In this document: piece after piece, positions 33,311 to 42,381 of the stretch
Layout of the letters: each line of letters starts with the position of its first letter
How positions within the stretch are numbered: the stretch's first letter is position 1
DNA from: Methanomassiliicoccales archaeon RumEn M1
Lineage (GTDB): Archaea > Thermoplasmatota > Thermoplasmata > Methanomassiliicoccales > Methanomassiliicoccaceae
Direction of reading: 5' to 3'
Length of the DNA stretch: 54,080 bases
NCBI GenBank assembly: GCA_001421185.1
Contig: LJKK01000172.1
Location: forward strand, 1-54,080
The notes under the pieces: generated by a model
Database searches by the model: none
Seen by the model: only the letters and a program-made list of their open reading frames with translations
What the model was told of the DNA's origin: nothing
Position numbers and translations under genes: made by a program

Positions 33311-33500
33311 GGTCCTCCTCCGGCTTCAGCCCAGGGCCAATCCTCGGTTCGGCCGATATTTAAATAATGTGGCTCAGCAGCATCGACACATCTGGCCACT
33401 GCGCATCCAAGAGCAAAGATCATGTCGCCCCGCCATGAGCCCTCCGGCCCCATCCCATCTGGACGCGATTGATAAATAGTGGTTGCTGGAGGAAGGGTCT
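33311..33500. promoter_or_regulatory. Divergent promoter region between pgi and the H+-ATPase
   Basis: This 190-bp region has a minus-strand TATTTAAATAT element near 33355-33368 for pgi and a plus-strand TTGATAAATAG near 33469-33479 for the ATPase. The latter lies about 27 bases before the TTG start at 33501. Confidence 0.4.
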
Positions 33501-35989
33501 TTGGTTCATATGGTGAAGGCCGTCAGCGGAAATGTTGGCCCCGCCTCCGAGGAGGACCGGAAGGATGAATCGGCGGCGGACGCTTTCACCAGGCTGTCCA
33601 GTAGTGAAAAGGGACTATCCGATCAGGAGGCCAAGGAGCGGCTCGATCGCTACGGCAGGAACGAGCTGGCCGAGAGAAGGAGAAGTCCGGCGGTGGAGTT
33701 CCTACGCCACTTCTGGGGCCCTATCCCGTTGATGATCATGGTCGCCATGGTCCTTTCGGCAGCGGTCGGTCATTGGGAGGAGTTCATCATCATCGTGGCC
33801 CTTCTGCTCATCAACGCTCTGGTCGGTTTCTACCAGGAAAGGAAGGCCGGCAATGCCATCGAGATGCTTAAGAAGAGATTGGCGCCCGAGGCGCGCGTGC
33901 TCCGCGATGGCACATGGAAGAAGACGACGGCCGCCGAGCTCGTGCCGGGTGACGTCGTCCGGGTACGCCTTGGCGATATAGTCCCGGCAGACGTCAGGCT
34001 GTTCAAGGGGGAGTACCTTGAGGTCGACCAGTCCGCCCTGACCGGAGAGTCGCTGCCGGTCGAGAAGAAGGAGAACGACATCGGTTATTCCAGCTCTCTG
34101 GTCAGAAAGGGCGAGATGGACGCCCTGGTGGTCGCCACTGGCCACGACACCTACTTTGGGAGGACCACTAAGCTGGTCGGCGAGGCCCGGAGCGTGGGGC
34201 ATTTCCAACGGAACGTCATGAGGATAGGGAACTACCTCATCGTGATCGCCGCCATTCTGGTCGCGCTGGTCTTCATCGCCGCCATACTCCGCCAGGAGAG
34301 CCTTCTTGAAACACTGCAGTTCGCGCTGGTACTGACGATCGCCTCGATACCGGTCGCTCTTCCGGCCGTCCTGTCGGTCACCATGGCCATAGGGGCGATC
34401 GCCTTGGCCAAGAAGGAAGCGATCGTCAGCAAGCTGGTGGCCATTGAGGAGATGGCCGGGGTCGACGTCCTATGCAGCGACAAGACCGGGACCATCACAC
34501 AGAACAAGCTGACGGTGGACAAGGTCATCGGGTATGGCGGCGTGGACGAAGGTCAAGTGCTGTTGAGCGCTGCCCTGGCCTCACGGGCAGAGGACAATGA
34601 TCCCATCGATGACGCCATTTTGCAAAGGAGCGGCTCGATCGGATCGGTCAAGAGCGAGCGTGAACGATATGTTGTCAACGATTTCGTTCCCTTCGACCCG
34701 GTGATAAAACGCACCGAGGCCCGAGTGTCGCAGGACGGCAAGGAGTTCCGTGTGGCCAAAGGAGCTCCCCAGGTGATACTGGGTCTGGTCGAGGAAAAGG
34801 ACCGGATCGGCGACAAGGTGCGTTCGGACGTTAACGATCTGGCATCCCGCGGGTCCAGGACGCTGGGGGTGGCTCGACAGGAGGGCGGGGCGTGGAAGAT
34901 GCTGGGGCTGATCGGCCTGCACGATCCACCCAGGGAAGATTCGGCCGAAACGATAAAAATGGTAAGCGGATGGGACTGGACATCAAGATGGTGACCGGCG
35001 ACCATACCGCCATCGCCCAGGAGATCGCCAAAGAGGTAGGGCTGAGCACGAACATCATCTCGTCCGAGAGCTTCGCCGACCTGCCGGACGAGCGCGCTTC
35101 CGATGTCGTGGAGAAGGCCGACGGCTTCGCGGAGGTGTTCCCGGAGCACAAGTTCCGCATAGTCAAGCTGCTCCAGGGAAAGGGCCACATAGTGGCCATG
35201 ACCGGCGACGGCGTCAATGACGCCCCGGCGCTGAAGCAGGCGGATGCAGGCATTGCGGTGGAGGGAGCGACGGACGCTGCCAAATCGGCGGCGGACATCG
35301 TCCTGACGGTGCCTGGCCTGGACGTCGTTATCGATGTCGTGGTGGAGAGCAGGAAGATCTTCCAGAGGATGATCAACTACTCGATCTACCGCATCTCGGA
35401 GACCATCCGGGTGCTGGCCTTCATCACATTATCGATCCTCATCTTTCAGCTATATCCGATAACGGCCTTGATGATCATTCTGCTGGCGCTCCTGAACGAC
35501 CTCCCAGTGCTGACGATCGCCTATGACAATGTCCATTATTCCAAGGAGCCGGAGAAATGGGACATGCGCTCCCTCCTGCTGGTGGCGACGTTCATGGGGG
35601 CGATCGGCGTGGTCATATCGTTCATCGTCCTGTACCTGGCGCTGGAGGTGTTCCATCTGGAGCCCCCGGCGCTGCAGTCGCTGATATACCTCAAGCTGTC
35701 CGTTGGCGGGCACTTCGTGCTGCTGGCCGCCCGTACCAAGGGCCCATTCTGGTCCGTAAGACCGGCACCGCAGCTGCTGTGGGCGATCGTGCTCACCCAG
35801 CTGACCGCGACCGTCCTTGTGACCTTCGGGATCCTGTTGCCGCAGCTCCCCTTGGTGTATGTCGGCTTCATCTGGGTGGAGAGCTTCATCGCGCTCTTCG
35901 TGACCGACTTCCTCAAGGTCAGGCTGTACAACGTGCTGATCCGTAGGGGCATCGTCTCGCGAGGCCTGTCATCGGGGTCGGAGCCCTAA
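33501..35989 (+). CDS. Plasma-membrane H+-ATPase, P-type (frameshifted)
   Basis: A P3A-type proton pump of about 829 residues. The 5' part has the actuator motif QSALTGESLP, the phosphorylation site CSDKTGTITQNKL and the KGAPQVILGL nucleotide loop, and it stops soon after DSAETIKM at 34994. The remainder continues in another frame from KRMGLDIKMVTGDHTAIAQE through AMTGDGVNDAPALKQADAGI to ten or so membrane helices. One extra A in the run at 34955-34959 restores the frame. GGAGG at 33488-33492 is well spaced for the TTG start; ATG at 33510 is the alternative. It would pump protons outward at the expense of ATP. Confidence 0.88.
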
Positions 35990-36130
35990 GACAGCCTGTC
36001 CATGCTGGTTTCGGGCCACGAACGGTCAGCATCCCGACACGGCCCCGGCTCGGTCGAATGTCAGATTGTTCTCTAACAAGGGAAAATTAGATTATGCTGA
36101 TGCCCAGGATAGTAACCGGGCGAAGGGTAC

Positions 36131-39100
36131 ATGAGCACATCGGTTACAGTCGTGAGGGACACCGTGCCCGTAAGGTCCCGATTGGACCTGGAAGGCATCG
36201 ACGCGTTCATTTTGGACATGGATGGGGTGGTGACCAACACCGCCCGAGTGCATGCGGCGGCGTGGAAACGCGCATTCGACGAGCTGCTCCAGGAGCGCTC
36301 ACGTTCGGGCGAGAGCTATGCGCCGTTCGATGAGTCTTCCGATTACTTGCGTTTCGTGGATGGGAAACCACGATACGAGGGCGCCGCCTCCTTCTTGGCA
36401 TCACGTGGTATATCGTTGCCTTATGGAGAGCCGGACGACCCTCCGGACCGACAGACGGTCCACGGCATAGGGAACAGGAAGAACGAGTACTTCGTCGAAT
36501 ACCTTGTTCGGTACGGAGCGGAGCCTTATCCGACGACGGTCAGCTTCGTCAAGGACATGCGCTCACGAGGCTACCGCATGGCGTTGTTCACGGCGAGCAA
36601 GAACGCGGACAAGGTCCTGGAAAGCTCTGGTCTGAGGGACCTGTTCGAGGTGGTGGTGGACGGCAACGACGCCCGTGAGCTGGGCCTCAAGGGCAAACCG
36701 TCCCCGGACATAATCCTGGAGGCGGCGCGACGGCTGGGGGTCTCGGCCGATCGAGCGGTCGTGATAGAGGATGCCCTGGCCGGCGTGGAGGCGGGCAGTG
36801 CCGGAGGATTCGCCACGGTCATCGGGGTCGACCGCGGAGATCAAGCCAACGAGCTCAGGGCTCACGGTGCTGACATAGTGGTCCGGGACCTGTCCGAACT
36901 GGTTGTCGAAGGCGAGCGAAGGGCCGAGGCATGGTTGCCCTCGGCCATGGCCAACTCGGACAGGATATTCCGCTCGCTGACGGCCGGCAGACCCGCAATA
37001 TTCCTCGATTACGATGGAACCCTGACGCCGATCGTTGCCGAGCCGACGATGGCCACGCTGTCCGATAGGATGCGCCACATACTCAGCGAGCTGGGGAAGC
37101 ACTGCACGGTATCCATCGTGAGCGGAAGGGACCTTGATAATGTCAGAAAGATGGTCGGATTGGAGCAGTTGACATACGTCGGGAGCCATGGCTTCGAGGT
37201 CCTAGGGCCGGAGGGGTCCTATCGTCAGGGAGGAAAGGGCGAGCCGTTCCTCCCTTCCCTCGCCAAGGCCGAAGAGGGCTTGCTAGCGGTGGCCGAACAG
37301 GTCCCCGGGGCGTGGGTCGAGAGAAAGAAGTTCGCCGTCACCATGCATTATCGGAGGGTCGAGGAGAAGGACGTCCCTCGGCTGGAAAGGCTGTTCGATA
37401 AGGTGGCGTCGGAGCATCCAGACCTTAGGAAGGCTGGAGGAAAGAAGGTCTTCGAGCTACTGCCTAACATCGACTGGAACAAGGGCAGGATGGTGGAGTC
37501 GCTTCTCGAGATGATGGGGTCCAATGGTGAGAGGACGGTGCCATTGTTCATCGGCGATGATGTGACGGACGAAGATGCCTTCCGCGTGCTGGCCGATACC
37601 GGCGTGACGGTCGTGGTCAGCGACCATCCCCGGGAGTCGGCGGCCAGTTATTCACTGAAGGACGTCAACGAGGTGGCCCTGTTCCTGGAGCGGCTGACCA
37701 GCCTGTTCGAGAGGAGATCGGCCAGGGACGACTGGGTGCTGACGTACGAGGGATACGATCCGGGCGACGAGCTGTTGCGCGAGGCATTATGCACGATCAG
37801 CAACGGCTACTTCGCCAGCAGAGCATCGGCGCCGGAGATGAGGGAAGGCAAGTATCATTATCCCGGGAACTACGTGGCTGGGATCTACAACCGGCTGGAG
37901 AGCGACATCGCTGGCCGTACCATCGTTAACGAGAGCATCGTCAACGTTCCCAACTGGCTTTTCCTGACGTTCCGCTTCGACGGAGGGGATTGGTTCGATA
38001 TCGACGAGGCCGATCTCGATGATTACAGGCAGGAACTGGACATACGAAATGCCATCCTGACCAGGAGCTTTAGGTTCACGGACCAACGTGGACGGAGGAC
38101 CTGCATACGCCAGAAACGCTTCGCCAGCATGGAGCATATGCACTTCGGCGCGTTCGTCACGACGATCACGCCGGAGAACTGGTCAGGGGACATAGAGATC
38201 ATGTCGGCCATCGACGGCAGGGTGGAGAACTCCCTGGTCAAGCGATACCGGCAACTGAACAACCATCACCTGATCAACGTGAAGAGCGGCGTGTCCGGCG
38301 AGGACATTATATGGATACAGTCGGAGACCAGCCAGTCACGGGTTCGCATCGCCGAGGCGGCTCGAACACGGGTCATGGCCAACGGCGAAGTGTTGGATGT
38401 CGATCGCAGGAACATCCTGGGAAGCGATCATGTCGGCCAGGTCCTCAAGGTACCGGTGAAGGAAGGCCTACCGATCCGCCTCGAGAAGATCTGCACCATC
38501 TACACTTCGAAGGACCGGGCGATATCGGAACCGCTGCTGGAGGCGGTGAAGAACGTGGAGCGCGTGCCCGACACCAACTATCTGCTGAAGGAGCACAAGG
38601 ACATCTGGGACGCCCTGTGGGAGCGATGCCAGATCCACGTGGAAACGGACCAGAGGATGATGGCCAAGGTGCTCAATCTGCACATCTACCACCTGCTGCA
38701 GACGGTCTCCATGAACACCATCGACCTGGACACCGGAGTGCCGCCCCGAGGCCTCCACGGGGAGGCGTACCGCGGCCTGATCATGTGGGACGACATCTTC
38801 ATCTTCCCGTTCCTGAACCTGCGCATCCCTGACGTCACTCGTTCCTTGCTGCTGTACCGTTTCCGCCGCCTGCCCGAGGCGCGCTGGGCGGCATATCAGG
38901 CCGGCTACCAAGGGGCGATGTATCCCTGGCAGAGCGGCAGCAACGGAAGGGAGGAAGCGCAGAAGCTACACCTCAACCCCGTCTCGGGCGAGTGGATCCC
39001 TGACCATTCGGACCTCGAGCGGCACATCGGCCTGGACATCGCCTACAACGTGTGGAACTATTACCAGGTCTCGGGGGACAAGGACTTCATGGCCATCTAT

Positions 39101-40123
39101 GGCGCCGAGATGCTAGTGCACATCGCCCGCTTCTGGGCCAGCAAGGTCAAGTACAACCCCTCGATGGAACGGTACGAGATCCTGGGGGTCATGGGTCCGG
39201 ATGAGTTCCACGAACGCTATCCGGGCGCGGAGGCGCCGGGCATCAACAATAATGCCTACACGAACGTCATGGCGGCCTGGGCCCTGGCGCGGACGCTCGA
39301 CACCGTGAACATGCTGCCCCTGGCCCATCGTAGGGACATATGGGCCGACCTGCAGCTGAGCGACGAGGAGCTGTCCCGATGGGACGAGATAAGCCGCCGG
39401 ATGTACATCCCGTTCCATGGTGATGGGATCATCAGTCAGTTCGACGGCTTCGACGAACTGAAGGAGCTGGACTGGAAGGCGTACATGGAGAAGTACGGTG
39501 ACATCCACAGACTGGACCGCATACTGAAGGCGGAGGGGGACAGCCCTGACAATTACAAGGTATCGAAACAGGCCGATGCCCTGATGCTCTTCTATCTCTT
39601 CTCGGCCGACGAGCTGAGAGAGGTCTTTGATCGCGCCGGCTACCAGCTGGACGATGACACGATCAGGAAGACGGTGGACTATTACATGAGGCGGACCTCG
39701 CATGGATCGACGCTCAGCCGCGTGGTCCATGCATGGGTGATGTCCCGCATCAACCGGGAAGCGTCATGGGACCTGTTCCGGGAAGCACTGAGGAGCGACA
39801 TCTCCGACACGCAGGGCGGCACCACTCATGAGGGCATACATCTGGGCGCGATGGCCGGAACGGTGGACATCGTGCAGAGGTGCTACTCCGGCCTTGAAAC
39901 GAGAGGCGACATCATCCGCTTTGATCCCCGGCTGCCGGCCGAGCTGAAGCGGCTGCGCTTCGACATCGACTATCGCCACCACTGGATCAACGTCGACATC
40001 GACCATCATCGGCTACGGCTGATCAGCCAGCCCCAGGAGATCGAACCGATACGGGTCGGCTACCTGGACGACATCAAGGTGTTCGAGCCAGGCACCACAC
40101 TGGAGTTCGACCTTAAACAATAG
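36131..40123 (+). CDS. Trifunctional beta-phosphoglucomutase / trehalose-6-phosphatase / GH65 phosphorylase-like fusion
   Basis: A 1330-residue three-part protein. Residues ~20-255 are a HAD hydrolase of the beta-phosphoglucomutase type (FILDMDGVVTN with D29 and D31; FTASKN; KPSPDIILEA; VIEDALAGVEAG). Residues ~285-530 are a trehalose-6-phosphatase-like HAD (LDYDGTLTPI with D293 and D295; SGRDLDNV; YVGSHGFE; FIGDDVTDEDAF). Residues ~540-1330 are a glycoside hydrolase family 65 module with LHGEAYRGLIMWDD, GPDEFHE (catalytic acid E1025), VSKQADALML and SHGSTLSRVVHA, as in phosphorylases. Together they could dephosphorylate trehalose-6-phosphate, phosphorolyse trehalose and convert beta-glucose-1-phosphate to glucose-6-phosphate. 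The exact GH65 disaccharide is not certain. Flanking genes are of glycolysis. Confidence 0.88.
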   Translation: MSTSVTVVRDTVPVRSRLDLEGIDAFILDMDGVVTNTARVHAAAWKRAFDELLQERSRSGESYAPFDESSDYLRFVDGKPRYEGAASFLASRGISLPYGEPDDPPDRQTVHGIGNRKNEYFVEYLVRYGAEPYPTTVSFVKDMRSRGYRMALFTASKNADKVLESSGLRDLFEVVVDGNDARELGLKGKPSPDIILEAARRLGVSADRAVVIEDALAGVEAGSAGGFATVIGVDRGDQANELRAHGADIVVRDLSELVVEGERRAEAWLPSAMANSDRIFRSLTAGRPAIFLDYDGTLTPIVAEPTMATLSDRMRHILSELGKHCTVSIVSGRDLDNVRKMVGLEQLTYVGSHGFEVLGPEGSYRQGGKGEPFLPSLAKAEEGLLAVAEQVPGAWVERKKFAVTMHYRRVEEKDVPRLERLFDKVASEHPDLRKAGGKKVFELLPNIDWNKGRMVESLLEMMGSNGERTVPLFIGDDVTDEDAFRVLADTGVTVVVSDHPRESAASYSLKDVNEVALFLERLTSLFERRSARDDWVLTYEGYDPGDELLREALCTISNGYFASRASAPEMREGKYHYPGNYVAGIYNRLESDIAGRTIVNESIVNVPNWLFLTFRFDGGDWFDIDEADLDDYRQELDIRNAILTRSFRFTDQRGRRTCIRQKRFASMEHMHFGAFVTTITPENWSGDIEIMSAIDGRVENSLVKRYRQLNNHHLINVKSGVSGEDIIWIQSETSQSRVRIAEAARTRVMANGEVLDVDRRNILGSDHVGQVLKVPVKEGLPIRLEKICTIYTSKDRAISEPLLEAVKNVERVPDTNYLLKEHKDIWDALWERCQIHVETDQRMMAKVLNLHIYHLLQTVSMNTIDLDTGVPPRGLHGEAYRGLIMWDDIFIFPFLNLRIPDVTRSLLLYRFRRLPEARWAAYQAGYQGAMYPWQSGSNGREEAQKLHLNPVSGEWIPDHSDLERHIGLDIAYNVWNYYQVSGDKDFMAIYGAEMLVHIARFWASKVKYNPSMERYEILGVMGPDEFHERYPGAEAPGINNNAYTNVMAAWALARTLDTVNMLPLAHRRDIWADLQLSDEELSRWDEISRRMYIPFHGDGIISQFDGFDELKELDWKAYMEKYGDIHRLDRILKAEGDSPDNYKVSKQADALMLFYLFSADELREVFDRAGYQLDDDTIRKTVDYYMRRTSHGSTLSRVVHAWVMSRINREASWDLFREALRSDISDTQGGTTHEGIHLGAMAGTVDIVQRCYSGLETRGDIIRFDPRLPAELKRLRFDIDYRHHWINVDIDHHRLRLISQPQEIEPIRVGYLDDIKVFEPGTTLEFDLKQ

Positions 40124-40212
40124 GGTCCGTCCCGCGACAACCATTATTAACGTCGCCCTCAAACGAAAACCCTCGGCCCTGGCCAGGCCTGGGGCTCGGA
40201 GGGATGGCAGCA

Positions 40213-41189
40213 ATGAATATACTGTTCACCGAGGTAATGGGAGCAAAGGACAAGATCCGGGATGCATTCCCGGATGACGAACTGGCTATGTTCGACGACC
40301 CCCTCGACGGGGATGAGCTGATACGTGAGGCCAAGGATACGTCGGTCCTCTCGGTCTTCATTCGGACCCGGGTCGACATGAACGTCATCGACTCGCTTCC
40401 TGGCCTCAGGATGATCAATACTCGGAGCGTCGGCTTCGATCATATCGACGTCGAGCATGCTCTTGAGAAGGGGATCGTGGTGACGCACGTGGCCGAGTAT
40501 GGGCCCCATGTCGTGGCGGAACACACGTTCTGCTTGATGCTTGCTTGCGCCAGGAACCTGGTGGAGGCCGATCGCTCGGTCAAGGAGGACAAGCGGTTCG
40601 ATTTTCATCCGTTCCGTGGCGTGGAACTGCGCGACAAGGTGCTTGGCGTCCTAGGGACCGGCAGGATCGGTTCGGAGGTCATAGGCATCGCCCGTGGGTT
40701 CGGGATGAGCGTGGTGGCCTCGACATGTATCCCAACGAGGCACTGGCACAGGAATATGCCTTCTCGTACCGTCCGCTCGAGGAAGTGCTAGGGTCGAGCG
40801 ATTTTGTCACGATCCATCTACCGCTCACCGATGATACCAGGGGCCTCATCGGCAGGGACGCGCTGCAGAAGATGAAGCCGGGCAGCATACTGATCAACGC
40901 CGCTCGAGGCCCCATCGTGGATGAGGATGCGTTGAGGGAATCGCTTGACAGTGGCCATCTGAGAGCCGCCGGCGTTGACGTCATCGCCGACGAGTCAGAT
41001 CCCGGCAGCAGCCCGCTGATCGATTCCGAACGCGCGATCATCACACCGCACATAGGGTTCTTCACAGCGGAAGCGGTAGACCGGATGCTCGAGCATTCCA
41101 TCGACATCATCCGGTCGTTCCGCACTGGAACCATCAAGGGCAGGGTTCCGGCAGAATATGCCGTTGCGACCAAGCCCCGGCCAATGTAA
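40213..41189 (+). CDS. D-2-hydroxyacid dehydrogenase (frameshifted)
   Basis: An NAD-dependent D-isomer-specific 2-hydroxyacid dehydrogenase of about 325 residues. The 5' part has MINTRSVGFDHIDVEHAL and the nucleotide motif GVLGTGRIGSEV. Its frame is lost near 40719-40721, and the protein continues as DMYPNEALAQEY, with catalytic arginine in INAARGPIVDEDAL, glutamate near VIADESDP and histidine in ITPHIGFF. One missing base explains the break. Relatives reduce pyruvate to D-lactate or act on glyoxylate or hydroxypyruvate. GGAGGG (40198-40203) supports ATG 40213 better than ATG 40204. It lies between the trehalose fusion and GAPDH genes. Confidence 0.85.
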
Positions 41190-41312
41190 GCATCGACGAC
41201 CTTTCGAAAAGGCCCGGTCAAGTGCCCGTCCAGGGAGGTAATGGCGAGACCGGCTAGGTGGCAAACTCTTTTAATGACGACCTTCCAAGGAGCGCACACA
41301 GGAGATGATGGG

Positions 41313-42362
41313 ATGACCAGGATGGCAATCAATGGAATGGGACGCATCGGAAGGATGATCGCCCGGCGATTTGTGACGAACCCTCCCGAAGGCATCGAGC
41401 TGGTCGCGGCCAACGACCTCTACCCGGCCGACACCATCGCATATCTGACCAAGTACGATTCCGTGCATGGGAGAGCGCCGTTCGAGGTGGAGCACGGGGA
41501 CGATTTCATCCGCCTTGGAGAGACCAGGATACAGATGTTCAAGGAGAGCGAACCGGCCAACATCCCATGGGGGAAGCTTGGCGTGGACGTCGTATTGGAA
41601 TGCACCGGCGCGTTCCGCGACCGGGACAAGGCGGCCGGACACATCAAGGCCGGCGCCTCCAAGGTCATCATAAGCGCTCCGTCCGACAGTGCCGACCTCA
41701 CGCTGGTGCTGGGCGTGAACGAGGATATGTATGACGGGTCGAAGCATGAGGTCATCTCGATCGCATCGTGCACCACCAACTCGCTGGCGCCGGTCGCCAA
41801 GGTGTTGAACGATTCCTTCGGGATCGACCATCTAATGGCCACGACCATACATGCCTATACGGCGAGCCAAAAACTGGTCGATTCGCCGGCTCGGAAGATC
41901 CGCAGGGGCAGAGCAGCGGCCATGTCGCTCGTTCCGACATCCACCGGTGCATCCAAGGCCACGCTGAAGGCGATCCCGGAGCTGGAAGGCAAGATGCACG
42001 CGCTGGCCGTGAGGGCTCCGATACCGGATGGCGCCCTGACGGACATCACGGCCGATCTGAACCAGGACGTTACGGAGGAACAGGTCAACTCTGCCTTCCG
42101 GGAGGCCGCCGAGGGGAGGATGAAAGGCATCCTCAGTGTCAGCGATGACCCCCTGGTATCGGTCGATATCGTAGGCGATCCCCACTCCTCCATCATCGAC
42201 GCGGAGTCGACCACGGTGCTGAACGACCGGACCGTCAAGGTGCTCGCATGGTATGACAACGAGTACGGTTTCGCATGCCGTATGGTCGATACGGTGGCCT
42301 TCCTCGCTCGGAAGGGGCTTCCCGAGAAGGAGACCAGGATGAAGGCTCAAGCGAGAGCGTGA
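41313..42362 (+). CDS. gap: Glyceraldehyde-3-phosphate dehydrogenase, bacterial-type
   Basis: A 349-residue phosphorylating dehydrogenase. The N-terminal AINGMGRIGRMIAR binds NAD, the catalytic cysteine is C153 in IASCTTNSLAPVAKVLND, and TTIHAYTASQKLVDSPA, RRGRAAAMSLVPTSTGASK and the final WYDNEYGFACRM match the bacterial/eukaryal class. Archaeal GAPDHs have a different sequence family, so this copy appears acquired. GGAG at 41301-41304 is well spaced for ATG 41313; the frame is open earlier without homology. A TATA-like CTTTTAATG lies near 41268-41276. PEP synthase follows in 19 bases. Confidence 0.93.
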   Translation: MTRMAINGMGRIGRMIARRFVTNPPEGIELVAANDLYPADTIAYLTKYDSVHGRAPFEVEHGDDFIRLGETRIQMFKESEPANIPWGKLGVDVVLECTGAFRDRDKAAGHIKAGASKVIISAPSDSADLTLVLGVNEDMYDGSKHEVISIASCTTNSLAPVAKVLNDSFGIDHLMATTIHAYTASQKLVDSPARKIRRGRAAAMSLVPTSTGASKATLKAIPELEGKMHALAVRAPIPDGALTDITADLNQDVTEEQVNSAFREAAEGRMKGILSVSDDPLVSVDIVGDPHSSIIDAESTTVLNDRTVKVLAWYDNEYGFACRMVDTVAFLARKGLPEKETRMKAQARA

Positions 42363-42381
42363 ATCTAGGACGGTGCCCCTA

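Noticed and set aside
34955-34994. Programmed frameshift in the H+-ATPase
   Set aside because: An A5 run could in principle slip, but many other genes here show the same kind of single-base loss in runs of different bases, so a sequence error is the simpler explanation.
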